Shown: positions 32,561 through 40,734 of the stretch, piece by piece
Layout of the letters: each line of letters opens with the position of its first letter
Numbering within the stretch: position 1 is the stretch's first letter
DNA from: Roseomonas indoligenes
GTDB lineage: Bacteria; Pseudomonadota; Alphaproteobacteria; Acetobacterales; Acetobacteraceae
Assembly (NCBI RefSeq): GCF_017813365.1
Contig: NZ_JAGIZA010000022.1
Location: 1 to 64,000, forward strand
Length of the DNA stretch: 64,000 nt
Direction of reading: 5' to 3'
The notes under the pieces: generated by a model
Databases searched by the model: none
Told to the model about the DNA's origin: nothing
The model's input: only the letters and a program-made list of their open reading frames with translations
Position numbers and translations under genes: made by a program

Positions 32561-32939
32561 GGCTGAACATCCCCCAACAGCACGGCCGCCTCCGCCTCGG
32601 GCCGCGCGGTTCGTCTCCGCCAGGCCCCCCGGCCCGACGGTTCGGCGCCGCGGAACCCCTATGCGCCGCGACCGCGCGCAGCATGGCGCCCCGGTGCGGC
32701 ACCAGGAAGCGCGCGAGGAAGGATGTCGGGGAAAGATACCTTCTGACACGCACCGTCATGCGCCGTGACGGACGATGCAGGTGTGTCCCGAAGGACAGCG
32801 TCAATCCCACACATGCAAGTCCGTCGCTCAAGAAAACGCAAGCCCGCGGCGCGCCTTGCCGGATGGGGGATGGCCGCTATCCTTCCGCCCGCGGGCGCGC
32901 GGCGTCCGCTTCCCCCGCCCTTTCGTGGAAGCACCGCGC
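32561..32939. promoter_or_regulatory. Divergent intergenic region with an imperfect long dyad
   Basis: About 380 bases between two divergent genes. TGCAGGTGTG (32776-32785) and CACACATGCA (32808-32817) are inverted repeats with one mismatch, enclosing a small GTCC-CGAA-GGAC hairpin (32785-32796). This could be an operator or a leader structure for the unknown secreted protein at 32940. No coding frame here has a believable ribosome site. Confidence 0.3.
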
Positions 32940-34217
32940 TTGCGCCTGATCCGTCTCGCCGTCGCCCTGCTGATCCCCGTTCAACTCATACTGGTGAAGG
33001 ATGCGCCCGCACGCGGGACGACATCGCCTGCGCGGGCCGAGGTGGCTGTGGAACCGAGGGCGCCGTCCGAGCAGGACATTCTCTTCGCCTATCACCGGAT
33101 GCGCGGCACGGAACCGGATTTCGGCGCCCTCGCGGTAACGGAGGTGGACAGTCGCCCGCCCCCGCCGCAGCGCGCGCGCGATCCCGAGCGGGAGCGGCGC
33201 TACCTCCTCGTTCTCGCCGAGCGGCGGCTGCGCGCGAACTTCGCCGCTTTCGACCTCGACCGCTCCTTCCGCATCCACGCCGCCGCGGACGTGCTGGGCT
33301 ACGACGCGGAGCGCGGCGGCATTCCGCTCCGCACCGGCGTGTTCCGCGGCATCTCCATGCGGGACGCAACGGATGGGGAGCGCGGCTTCACCCTGCGCTT
33401 CCGCAACCCCGACGCGATCCGCGCCATTCCCGCCGCGGATTCGCATGCCGCCGGCGCGCTGCTGCAGAATGCCGGGCTAGCATCGCTCGGCAACTGGGCG
33501 GGGCCGGGCGTTCTGGTAATCGACTTCGTTTTCGCCGGCACCGTGCCCGCGCTGCCGGAGCTGAAGGACACGCCGGTCCTGGCGGAGATTACCTCCGCCC
33601 GCGTCGAGACGCGCGAGGGACGGCCGCTGCACAGCTTCGCTTCCGTCGGCTCCCGCAGTTCCGCGGCGGCCATGCGGCGGGCGGGCTTCCCGCCGCTGCT
33701 CGGGGCTGAGCTCACCGGGATCCGCATCGGGATGCCACCGGAGGAGGCACGGCGGCTCGCGCTGCAGGGTCATCCCCAGGCGCTGGCCTCCGGGTTCTTC
33801 AGCGAAGCACGGCAGGGCGCCGCCGATGCGCCGCGCTGCTCGCGCGGGCTCGTCGCGGATATCCGCGCCTTCAACCTCCCCCTCGCGCCGAAGGATTCCT
33901 ACGCCGCCTGCATCGCCTTCACGGCGGGCGACGGGGATGGCGGCCTGTCCGAGGTCACCTGGCTGCGTTTCCTGCCTGGCACTACCCCGGCCCTCCTGCG
34001 CGAGGATCTGGAGCGGGAGCACGGCATGCCGGAGGAACCGATGAACGGCGGCATCCTGTGGCTCGGCCGCGATCCCGAGCGGAAGGGCCTGCCGGAGCTG
34101 CTGGAGCTGCGCGCGGACATGGCCGAGTTGCAGGAGGGCGGGCCGGAGCGGGAGCCCGGCACCCTCCTCGCGCTCACGCTCCGCCGCCTTCCCCTGCCCG
34201 CCGAGGACGGGGGCTGA
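32940..34217 (+). CDS. Secreted protein of unknown function (DUF4852-like in places)
   Basis: 425 residues if started at the TTG at 32940, which has GGAAG 8 bases upstream and opens a signal-peptide-like LRLIRLAVALLIPVQLILV. A longer frame reaching to an ATG at 32775 lacks a ribosome site. The mature protein has two parts: residues ~40-240 (beta-rich, with RFRNPDAIRAIPAA and VLVIDFVFAGTVPAL), and residues ~250-425 starting LTGIRIGMPPEEARRLALQGHP, a motif found in many exported proteins that sense or fold. Two Cys (RCSRG, ACIAF) may pair. Function not recognised. Confidence 0.6.
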   Translation: MRLIRLAVALLIPVQLILVKDAPARGTTSPARAEVAVEPRAPSEQDILFAYHRMRGTEPDFGALAVTEVDSRPPPPQRARDPERERRYLLVLAERRLRANFAAFDLDRSFRIHAAADVLGYDAERGGIPLRTGVFRGISMRDATDGERGFTLRFRNPDAIRAIPAADSHAAGALLQNAGLASLGNWAGPGVLVIDFVFAGTVPALPELKDTPVLAEITSARVETREGRPLHSFASVGSRSSAAAMRRAGFPPLLGAELTGIRIGMPPEEARRLALQGHPQALASGFFSEARQGAADAPRCSRGLVADIRAFNLPLAPKDSYAACIAFTAGDGDGGLSEVTWLRFLPGTTPALLREDLEREHGMPEEPMNGGILWLGRDPERKGLPELLELRADMAELQEGGPEREPGTLLALTLRRLPLPAEDGG

Positions 34218-34223
34218 AGCGCC

Positions 34224-37031
34224 TCAGCCGAAGGCCCCGCACTCCAGCGAAACCACCGCTGTCGCTTCCCGGACCATCGCGAACATCTCCCGCAGCGGTT
34301 CCATCAGCTCCGCGTGCTCGCGCCCGTAGCCGCCGTGGCGCGGTGCGGGCGGCTCGCCATAGTCCAGCGCGGCGCTCGGCGGCTCGTGGGCGGGGAAGAC
34401 CTCGTCCAGCAGCTTCGCCGCCTCCTCCACGTCCAGCCGCAGCAGGCGGCGCAGCAGCCCGTCCCGCGTCACGCCGTGGCGGGGCGAGAACTCGGGAATT
34501 CCGACGGCGCGCATCCAGATGCGCTGTATCATCAGCAGCCGCACCGCGTGCACGGCAAAGAGCCGGTCCGACATGAGCGGCGCCTCGGTCGGCCAGGCGC
34601 CGCGCAGTGCGGTGTCATCCGCCAGCAACCGGCGGAAGGTGCGGCGCACGGGATCGCCGAGCCCGAAATCCTCCAGCGCCGCCGCCACGGCCGTCAGCGC
34701 GGCCGCATTCGCGGGGCGGCGCGCATTCGCTGCGCGATCCAACCACATCCCGGGATCGAGGGTGGCGACATAGGCGCGCAGCACGTCAGGATCGGAGAGG
34801 GAGAGGCCCGCCCGCGCGAAGGCCATGGCGCCCGCGAAGCGTGGCGACTTCCGCACGAGTTCCGCGAAGCCCTCCGGCTCCCGCGAGGCGCCCGCCCCCA
34901 GTCCCTGAGTCAGGTTGGCGAGGAAGCCCAACTGCTGCAGCACGGCGTTGTTGGGGATGGCACGCAGCTCGCGCGGGTGGCGGATCGTGGCAGGGCCGCC
35001 CGTGTCGCTCTGCCGGGCTGCGGGGCGCGATCCCGTGCGGTCCAGCAGCGCCGGCCCGAAGCCGCCGAGCAGGCCCGCATAGCCGGGATCCTCCACCAGC
35101 GCCGCCATGGCGCCGCGCATCCCCGCGAAGAGGTCCGCCGCGAAGCCGGCTTCCACATAGACGGGGTCCTGCACCTCCGCCGGCAGCGCGGCGAAAGCGT
35201 GCTCCGCGATCCGGGCGACGGTGGCGTGCGCCAGGGCGGGCGTGCCGAAGAGCTGGTAGCCGTCGCCGCCCTGGAAGCTCGTCTCCAGCCGGAGCGGGAT
35301 GCGCGCGGCCGCCATGGCGGCGCGCACGGCGGGCGGGTCCACATAGGCGAAGCGCGCGGCCAGCCCGTCCGGGTGGCCGCCGCGCCCCAGACCTTCGCCA
35401 TGGGTGTCGAACATCACGATTTCCAGGTCCGACAGCCCGTGCCGCTCCAGCAGCCCGGCCACGCGCAGCTTCAGCCGCTCGATCAGGTGGGATGCGGCGG
35501 GCTGCCCGACATAGCGCCCGGAATCCGAGTAGCCGAACTGCAGGCAGAGCCGCCCGATGCCTTTAAGGTAGGCGCGCCAGTGCGGGGATCGCAGCGCCTC
35601 CTCGATCACCCGCTCCCCGCGCATCTCCAGCGCCTCGGCCGTCTCGAAGAGCGGGCTGATCTCCACGTGCCGCTCCGCGCCGCAGATCCGCGCCAGCAGC
35701 AGCGCGCAGAGCAGCGTGAAGCCGCTCTCCGTCTCCGCCACCAGGAAGCGCACGGGCTGGGATGCGTCGACGTGCTTGGCGATCTGCGCGACCGTCATCA
35801 TCAACCGCATGGCGCTGGCCGATTCCGCCAGCAGCCCGCCCGTGTCCACGGGTTCCGCTTTCGCCTCGTCCAGCGCGGCGTTGATGGCGCCGAACAGGGC
35901 GCGGCGGCGCGCCACGTCGTCCGGCCCGCCGCCTAGCGCCGGCGCCCGCAGTCGCGCGGCGTTGTGCAGCTGGCTGGAATTCAGCCGGACATGGGTGTGC
36001 GCCAGCGACAGCCCGTGCGCCACCAGCCCGGCCCGCGCGACGAGCAGCGCCACACGCGCGCCATCATCCGGCGCGGCGGCGATGGCGCCGCCGAACAGTT
36101 CCAGCAGCGGCTCCGGCGTGGTCAGCGCGTCGTCCCGCCGGTCCACCAGGGCCAGCGCGAAGCGCCGCGCCGCCTCTGGATCGGGCTGGCCGGAGGGGGG
36201 GCAGGCCGCGATCTGCGCGCGCACCGCCTCCAGCGCCAGGGCCAGTCGCTCACGCAGCGGCTCCGCGCCATCCGGCGGCAGGGCGCCGATCTGCGCTTCC
36301 AGCCGCGCAAGACCCAGTTCCTTCATCCGCAGCCGGAGCCGCAGCGTGTCCTGCCAGCCGATATCGGTGCGCCCGTCCGTGTCGTAGCCCACCCAGGAGG
36401 AGAGGATGACGGGCGTGGGGATCAGCCCCCGCCAGCGGTCCGGCCAGGTCTCCCGCGCCACGCCGAGGAAGGCGGCGGAGAGCCGGTCCAGCGCGTCCCG
36501 CCCGTTGGCGATGGCGAAGGCGGCCTGGGAGAACTCCTCCTCCAGGTCCGGCGGCACGGGGCGCAGGGGCAGGCCCTCGGGGATCGGCGCACCGCAGGCG
36601 GCCTCGGCCAGGGCGCGATTGGTCTCCCGCGGGAGGGAGAAGGTGGGGTGGGCGGTGAAGACCGCCGCCGCCCGGGGCCGCTCGCAGGTCAGGCGGAAGG
36701 CGGCGAAGGGCACGGGGCTGTCCGCCGGGTCCGGCCGGGCGGCGCGCTTGGCCACGGCGATCAGCGCGGCATCCGTCTCCGCCGCGTCCGTGCCGCCCAC
36801 CTGCCGGGACAGGCGCTTCGCGCGGTCGGCAAAAGCCTGGTCCCCGATCCGCCGCAGCGCCGCGCGCAGGGCGGGCAGGTCCAGTTCCCCGTCATCCAGC
36901 CGCCGGCTGAGGGCGAGGGCCATGGCCAGCGCCGGGGTGGCGAAAGGATCGCCCCGCCCTTGGGCGCGGGCCGCCGCGGCCAAGGCCACGAGGTCGGGCG
37001 GCGGGGCGCCCTCCTTGCCGGCTTTCGCCAT
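34224..37031 (-). CDS. Divergent phosphoenolpyruvate carboxylase homologue
   Basis: 935 residues, full family length. Recognisable PEPC landmarks: TAHPTF at 126-131 (canonical TAHPTE; His128 kept, Glu replaced by Phe), WVGYDTDGR (canonical WxGGDRDGN), GYSDSGRYVG at ~500-509 (canonical GYSDSxKDxG, so Lys replaced by Arg and Asp by Tyr), and HGEGLGRGG at ~544-552 (canonical HGRGGxxGRGG, two residues shorter and lacking the first Arg). The C-terminus ends in GAFG rather than the almost universal RNTG. PEPC makes oxaloacetate from PEP and bicarbonate; these changes make normal activity doubtful. The ATG at 37031 starts the conserved region. It is divergent from nasT. Confidence 0.7.
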   Translation of the reverse strand: MAKAGKEGAPPPDLVALAAAARAQGRGDPFATPALAMALALSRRLDDGELDLPALRAALRRIGDQAFADRAKRLSRQVGGTDAAETDAALIAVAKRAARPDPADSPVPFAAFRLTCERPRAAAVFTAHPTFSLPRETNRALAEAACGAPIPEGLPLRPVPPDLEEEFSQAAFAIANGRDALDRLSAAFLGVARETWPDRWRGLIPTPVILSSWVGYDTDGRTDIGWQDTLRLRLRMKELGLARLEAQIGALPPDGAEPLRERLALALEAVRAQIAACPPSGQPDPEAARRFALALVDRRDDALTTPEPLLELFGGAIAAAPDDGARVALLVARAGLVAHGLSLAHTHVRLNSSQLHNAARLRAPALGGGPDDVARRRALFGAINAALDEAKAEPVDTGGLLAESASAMRLMMTVAQIAKHVDASQPVRFLVAETESGFTLLCALLLARICGAERHVEISPLFETAEALEMRGERVIEEALRSPHWRAYLKGIGRLCLQFGYSDSGRYVGQPAASHLIERLKLRVAGLLERHGLSDLEIVMFDTHGEGLGRGGHPDGLAARFAYVDPPAVRAAMAAARIPLRLETSFQGGDGYQLFGTPALAHATVARIAEHAFAALPAEVQDPVYVEAGFAADLFAGMRGAMAALVEDPGYAGLLGGFGPALLDRTGSRPAARQSDTGGPATIRHPRELRAIPNNAVLQQLGFLANLTQGLGAGASREPEGFAELVRKSPRFAGAMAFARAGLSLSDPDVLRAYVATLDPGMWLDRAANARRPANAAALTAVAAALEDFGLGDPVRRTFRRLLADDTALRGAWPTEAPLMSDRLFAVHAVRLLMIQRIWMRAVGIPEFSPRHGVTRDGLLRRLLRLDVEEAAKLLDEVFPAHEPPSAALDYGEPPAPRHGGYGREHAELMEPLREMFAMVREATAVVSLECGAFG

Positions 37032-37061
37032 GCCCGACTTCCTTCTGCTTCTGGCCGGGGG

Positions 37062-37751
37062 ATGCTGCGGCCGCGAGGGACGGCCGGCAACCGCGCCGGA
37101 CATGCTGCGCTGCAAGAACTCTGGCAAAGCCCTTGCGTAGGACAGTACCGCATACCGGAACGTGCCGGGGCGGATGAAGGGATCAGGGGCCTGCGCGTCC
37201 TTCTCGTCGATGCGGACACCGAGCGCGCCGCCCTGGTCTCGGCCGGCCTGCGGGCGGCCGGCTACGAGGTGGTGGCCCTGGCACCCGACGCCGCCGACCT
37301 GACCCGACGCGTCCGCGAATCGGGCGCAGAGGTGATCGTCTGCGACCTGGACGACCCCGGCCGCGACGCGCTGGAGAGCATGCGCGCCCTGAACCGCGAC
37401 GAGCCCCGCCCCGTGGTCCTCTTCGCCGAACGGGGCGAGCCCGAGCAGATCGAGGCGGCGCTGGAGGCAGGGGTGGCCGCCTATGTCGTGGAGGGCCTGG
37501 CGCCCACCCGTGTACGACCGGTGATCGAGGTGGCGATCCGCCGGTTCCGCGCCCATCACGCCATGCGGCAGGAGCTGGAACAGACCCGCGCCACTCTCGC
37601 CGCCCGCACCATCATTGATCGCGCCAAGGCGAGGCTCATGGAGCGCGGACGGCTGAGCGAGGAGGAGGCCTATCGCCGACTGCGGCGGTCTGCGATGGAC
37701 CAGGGACGCCGCATGGTGGACGTTGCACAGACCATCCTGGACAAATCCTAG
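37062..37751 (+). CDS. nasT: NasT-like ANTAR response regulator of nitrate assimilation
   Basis: A pseudo-receiver domain (LRVLLVDADTERAALVSAGLRAAGYEV, VIVCDLDDPGRD, RPVVLFAERG) is followed by a helical linker and an ANTAR RNA-binding domain (IIDRAKARLMERGRLSEEEAYRRLRRSAMDQG, C-terminal 55 residues). NasT-type proteins bind paired hairpins in nitrate-operon leaders and prevent termination; NasS holds them inactive without nitrate. Such hairpins occur at 39513-39569. The start is awkward: the only in-frame standard start is ATG 37062, giving a 45-residue extension (229 residues). An ATG at about 37172 sits just before the domain but is one base out of frame, so a recent indel or a non-ATG start (CTG near 37193) is possible. 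Confidence 0.8.
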   Translation: MLRPRGTAGNRAGHAALQELWQSPCVGQYRIPERAGADEGIRGLRVLLVDADTERAALVSAGLRAAGYEVVALAPDAADLTRRVRESGAEVIVCDLDDPGRDALESMRALNRDEPRPVVLFAERGEPEQIEAALEAGVAAYVVEGLAPTRVRPVIEVAIRRFRAHHAMRQELEQTRATLAARTIIDRAKARLMERGRLSEEEAYRRLRRSAMDQGRRMVDVAQTILDKS

Positions 37752-37888
37752 GCATTTGCACGCACCCTTCGTCAGATGGCTGCGCTCTGAGAAGAGGAGG
37801 ACGAAGGATGGCTTATAGGGCGGGAATGGCTCGCAGGGTTCGTGCCTCTGGCTTCTAAGGTAAAAATGATCGGCGGAGATTTAGGGTA

Positions 37889-38752
37889 ATGGCAATTCAA
37901 AGAATTTTACCCAGTTTATTCCTGAACCAGCCCACCACCCGAGATTATGTGCCACACCAGAAAGAAGGTCTGTCCATTCCAAGGATCATACATCAAACAT
38001 ATCGATCTTGGGACGCTATACCCACAGTCATCCGTGACAGTATAGCCGAGATGCGCGCGCGCAATGTCGGCTGGGATTATCGATTCTACGATGATGCTGC
38101 CGTCAGTCAATTTATTCGAGATGCTTACGGATCAAATATACTGGCTCGCTTTGAGCGGATCGACCCCCGATATGGTGCGGCGCGGGCCGATGTATTTCGC
38201 TATCTGTTGGCCTATCACACGGGCGGTGTTTACCTCGACATCAAGAGCACGGCTAGCCGCCCCCTGGACGAGCTTTTACTCCCAAATGATCGATTGATAC
38301 TCGCGCAGTGGCCAGAGGACGCGGCCTTCGATGGTTGGGGTAGCCACGACTGGGATTTCGCCGGGAGGATCAAGGGCGGCGAGTTCCAACAATGGCACGT
38401 TATATGTGCGCCTGGCCATCCCTACATGCACGCAGTAATCAATGCGGTTCTCCGGAATATCGACTGCTACATCCCGCAGATGCACGGCTGCGGAGTCAAT
38501 GCCGTGCTACGTTTGACAGGACCGATCGCTTATACGATTGCGATGTTGCCGCTACTAAATGCCGGGCTGCATCGGACCGCGCAGCAACACAGGGACTTGG
38601 GCCTGGATTATTCGATGCTTCCAGCCAATGCGGATCACAAGAAGATTCTCGTGTCGCATTACAGCAAGCTGTCGCAGCCGATCGTTCACCCTTATTTTGC
38701 CCAAAAAGTGTTAGGGCGCCTCTACACACTATATGACGGTTTGCGGAAGTGA
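37889..38752 (+). CDS. DXD-type sugar transferase (Gly_transf_sug/OCH1-like), likely acquired
   Basis: 287 residues. IPRIIHQTYRSW at the N-terminus, RADVFRYLLAYHTGGVYLDIK (~94-114) with the D-x-D variant, and a helical C-terminus match the Gly_transf_sug family that transfers hexoses to capsule or lipid-linked glycans. The gene and its flanks are clearly AT-richer than the neighbourhood (many AT-ending codons), pointing to horizontal transfer. It splits nasT from the rest of the nitrate genes. Upstream, GAGGAGG (37793-37799) precedes a 16-codon frame at 37808-37858 that may be a leader peptide or chance. No partner polysaccharide genes are nearby. Confidence 0.8.
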   Translation: MAIQRILPSLFLNQPTTRDYVPHQKEGLSIPRIIHQTYRSWDAIPTVIRDSIAEMRARNVGWDYRFYDDAAVSQFIRDAYGSNILARFERIDPRYGAARADVFRYLLAYHTGGVYLDIKSTASRPLDELLLPNDRLILAQWPEDAAFDGWGSHDWDFAGRIKGGEFQQWHVICAPGHPYMHAVINAVLRNIDCYIPQMHGCGVNAVLRLTGPIAYTIAMLPLLNAGLHRTAQQHRDLGLDYSMLPANADHKKILVSHYSKLSQPIVHPYFAQKVLGRLYTLYDGLRK

Positions 38753-39500
38753 CCATTGTCCCGACATCATGATCTCGTGAAATGCAATAAAGAACATCCA
38801 ACGAAACAAGCCTGCGCCGTGCAGTGCCTGGCGGTCGTTCGCCGTTGCGGCAGACAAGCTTTTCCGTCGAATGTTGATGGCTAGGCGGCTGAGGCTCTAT
38901 CTTCGAAAGAGCCGCCGGAGCACGCTTGGTCCTGCGACAATTTTCAGAGCTCACGTCACCACTCCACTGGTAAGCGCGCCGGCAATCGAACCCTTGCCCA
39001 CAGGGCAACCGCGCAACGGTGCAGAGCCAAGCACAGGCTGCAAGTCGAGCATGGGCTTATGAGACGAAAGGTTGCTCGATTTCGCTCATCTCGCTCAGCC
39101 GAGATGTCGGTTGGGGATTCAGCGTTCGGGCTCTGAGGCGATGAAGGTTCGCGTATCGGGAGCAGGGAGCAGCACTCAGCGACGTGGCGGATCACGGTGC
39201 CGTCGCTTAACTAGGGACCAGCCGAGATCCGCCGGGCCACCGGATCGCGCCTGCGTATGCCGATCATCTCGCCACCCAGTCCGTTCGTGCCTGCAGCACC
39301 ATAGCCCCGCAGGTGCCTCCACTGCCCGCCCAGAGCTGAGTCCTCCGGCCAGCTTCACAGTTGAGCTGAACGGCAAGGCGATAGGACAGGCGTCGAGTTA
39401 CTGCCAATGAGGAGCGATTTGATCAACTTTTAGGCTTCTCGCACAAAATGTCGTCGTTTTTCCGAGTGCCTTTTCGTCTTTGCCCGAATAAGTTGCGTAT
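38753..39500. other. AT-richer stretch without a recognised gene
   Basis: About 750 bases after the acquired sugar transferase. Only short frames without ribosome sites are present; none resembles a known product. Composition is intermediate between the transferase gene and the GC-rich background, as in the decayed flank of an insertion. No insertion-sequence ends or direct repeats were identified by eye. Confidence 0.5.
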
Positions 39501-39512
39501 TTCGCTTGCCTG

Positions 39513-39569
39513 CCTGCACCGCCGCATGATCAATGAGGCCTACGGGGTCGGCCTGCAACGATGCAGGTC
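39513..39569 (+). promoter_or_regulatory. Candidate ANTAR-target leader (two hexaloop hairpins) of the nitrate operon
   Basis: P1: TGC (39515-39517), six-base loop ACCGCC (39518-39523), GCA (39524-39526), with one mismatch and one further pair outside. P2: GGCCTGC (39550-39556), six-base loop AACGAT (39557-39562), GCAGGTC (39563-39569), a 7-bp stem with one G-U pair. Both loops have A at position 1 and G at position 4, the rule for ANTAR-bound RNA. It lies 93 bases before nasS, the first gene of the operon, downstream of the regulator gene nasT. A terminator that should follow was not clearly seen; a T5 run near 39630 lacks a good stem. Confidence 0.6.
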
Positions 39570-39661
39570 CTCGGCCACCCCGATCGGCCATCCGGCGGTC
39601 CAATGGCGGCCCGCCTCCCGCTTCCCCAGGATTTTTCCGACAGGGGGAGCCCGGAGCGCGC

Positions 39662-40732
39662 ATGCCAGACCGGCCCCTCCGCATCGGCTATGTGCCCCTG
39701 ACCGACGCCGCGCCGCTTCTCGTCGCCGAGGAGATGGGGCTGTTCCGCCAGCACGGCGCCCGCGTGGCGCTCTCCGAGGAATCTGCCTGGGCGGCGGTGC
39801 GGGACCGGCTGGCCCACGGCATCCTGGACGGCGCCCACCTGCTGGCCCCCATGCCCATCGCCCTCTCCTGCAGCCTGGGCGGGGTGCGCGCGCGGCTCTC
39901 GGTCGGCGCCGGCATCGGCCGCAACGGCAACACCCTCACCCTTTCCAACGCGATGGCGGAGGAGGCCGGGCTGGACCCGGACGGCGCGCCGCTCTCGGCC
40001 GAGGCCTTCGCCGCCGCCATCCGCGCCCGCGCCGCCGCCGGGCGCCCGCCGTTGCGGCTGGCGGCCGTGTTCCCCTTCTCCTCCCACCATTACCTGCTGC
40101 GCCACTGGCTCGCCTCCGGCGGGTTGGACCCGGACCACGACCTGCGCCTCGTCCTCGTGCCGCCGCCCCGTACCGCGCGCGCGCTGGAGGCGGGCGAGGT
40201 AGACGGCTTCTGTGCCGGCGAGCCCTGGGGCAGCCACGCCGCGGCGCTCGGCCTCGGCCGCGTGGCGCTGACAGGTGGCGACATCTGGCCGGACCACCCG
40301 GAAAAGGTGCTCGCCTTCCGCGAGGGCCTGCCTTTCGAGAGCGGCGTGGCGGTGACCGCCGCCGTGATCGCCGCCGCCCGCTGGCTGGACGACCCCGCCA
40401 ACCGCGACGATGCGGCGCGGCTGATGCATGCCCGCGTCTTCCCCTTCATGGCGCGAGAGACGGTGCGGCTGGCGCTGGACGGGCTGACGCCCACCGCGAA
40501 CGGCACGCGCGCGCTGCCGGCCCCCATGCGCTTCCGCGAGGCGACCCTGGCCCGGCCCGAGGCCGCCGCCTGGTACCTGCGGCAGATGCGCCGCTGGGGC
40601 CACGTGCCGGAGGGCGTGCCGGACGAGAGCGCCCTTTCCGCCTTCGGCGATGCCACCTGGCACGCCGCCGCCGCCCTGCTGGGCGAAGCCGAACCCCGAA
40701 CCGTGACCCTCCCCGAGGAGAAAGCCGCGTGA
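39662..40732 (+). CDS. nasS: NasS-like cytoplasmic nitrate/nitrite sensor
   Basis: 356 residues related to the NrtA/CmpA binding proteins but with no signal peptide (starts MPDRPLRIGYVPLTDAAPLL). The core GILDGAHLLAPMPIALSCSLGG, FPFSSHHYLLRHWLASGGL, EVDGFCAGEPWGSHAA and the GDIWPDHPEKVLAF segments fit NasS, which binds nitrate in the cytoplasm and releases NasT. The ATG at 39662 is preceded by GGAG within the gagcccggagcgcgc stretch. Stop overlaps a GTG/ATG pair of nrtA (GTGAGCATG). Partner of NasT at 37062. Confidence 0.85.
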   Translation: MPDRPLRIGYVPLTDAAPLLVAEEMGLFRQHGARVALSEESAWAAVRDRLAHGILDGAHLLAPMPIALSCSLGGVRARLSVGAGIGRNGNTLTLSNAMAEEAGLDPDGAPLSAEAFAAAIRARAAAGRPPLRLAAVFPFSSHHYLLRHWLASGGLDPDHDLRLVLVPPPRTARALEAGEVDGFCAGEPWGSHAAALGLGRVALTGGDIWPDHPEKVLAFREGLPFESGVAVTAAVIAAARWLDDPANRDDAARLMHARVFPFMARETVRLALDGLTPTANGTRALPAPMRFREATLARPEAAAWYLRQMRRWGHVPEGVPDESALSAFGDATWHAAAALLGEAEPRTVTLPEEKAA

Positions 40733-40734
40733 GC

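Noticed and set aside
34314-35936. 540-residue plus-strand frame inside the PEPC-like gene
   Set aside because: Arg/Gln-rich with no family match, antisense to a recognisable PEPC fold; shadow frame.
37032-37559. N-terminal extension of the PEPC-like frame by 176 residues
   Set aside because: It is antisense to nasT, has no family match, and ATG 37031 already begins the PEPC-like sequence.
38753-39410. Short frames in the AT-richer gap (for example 38871-39062, 38956-39195 minus, 39072-39410)
   Set aside because: No ribosome sites, no conserved motifs, and normal for chance frames of this length.
39600-39660. Intrinsic terminator after the ANTAR hairpins
   Set aside because: A T5 run near 39630 exists, but no stable GC stem directly precedes it; left as unproven.
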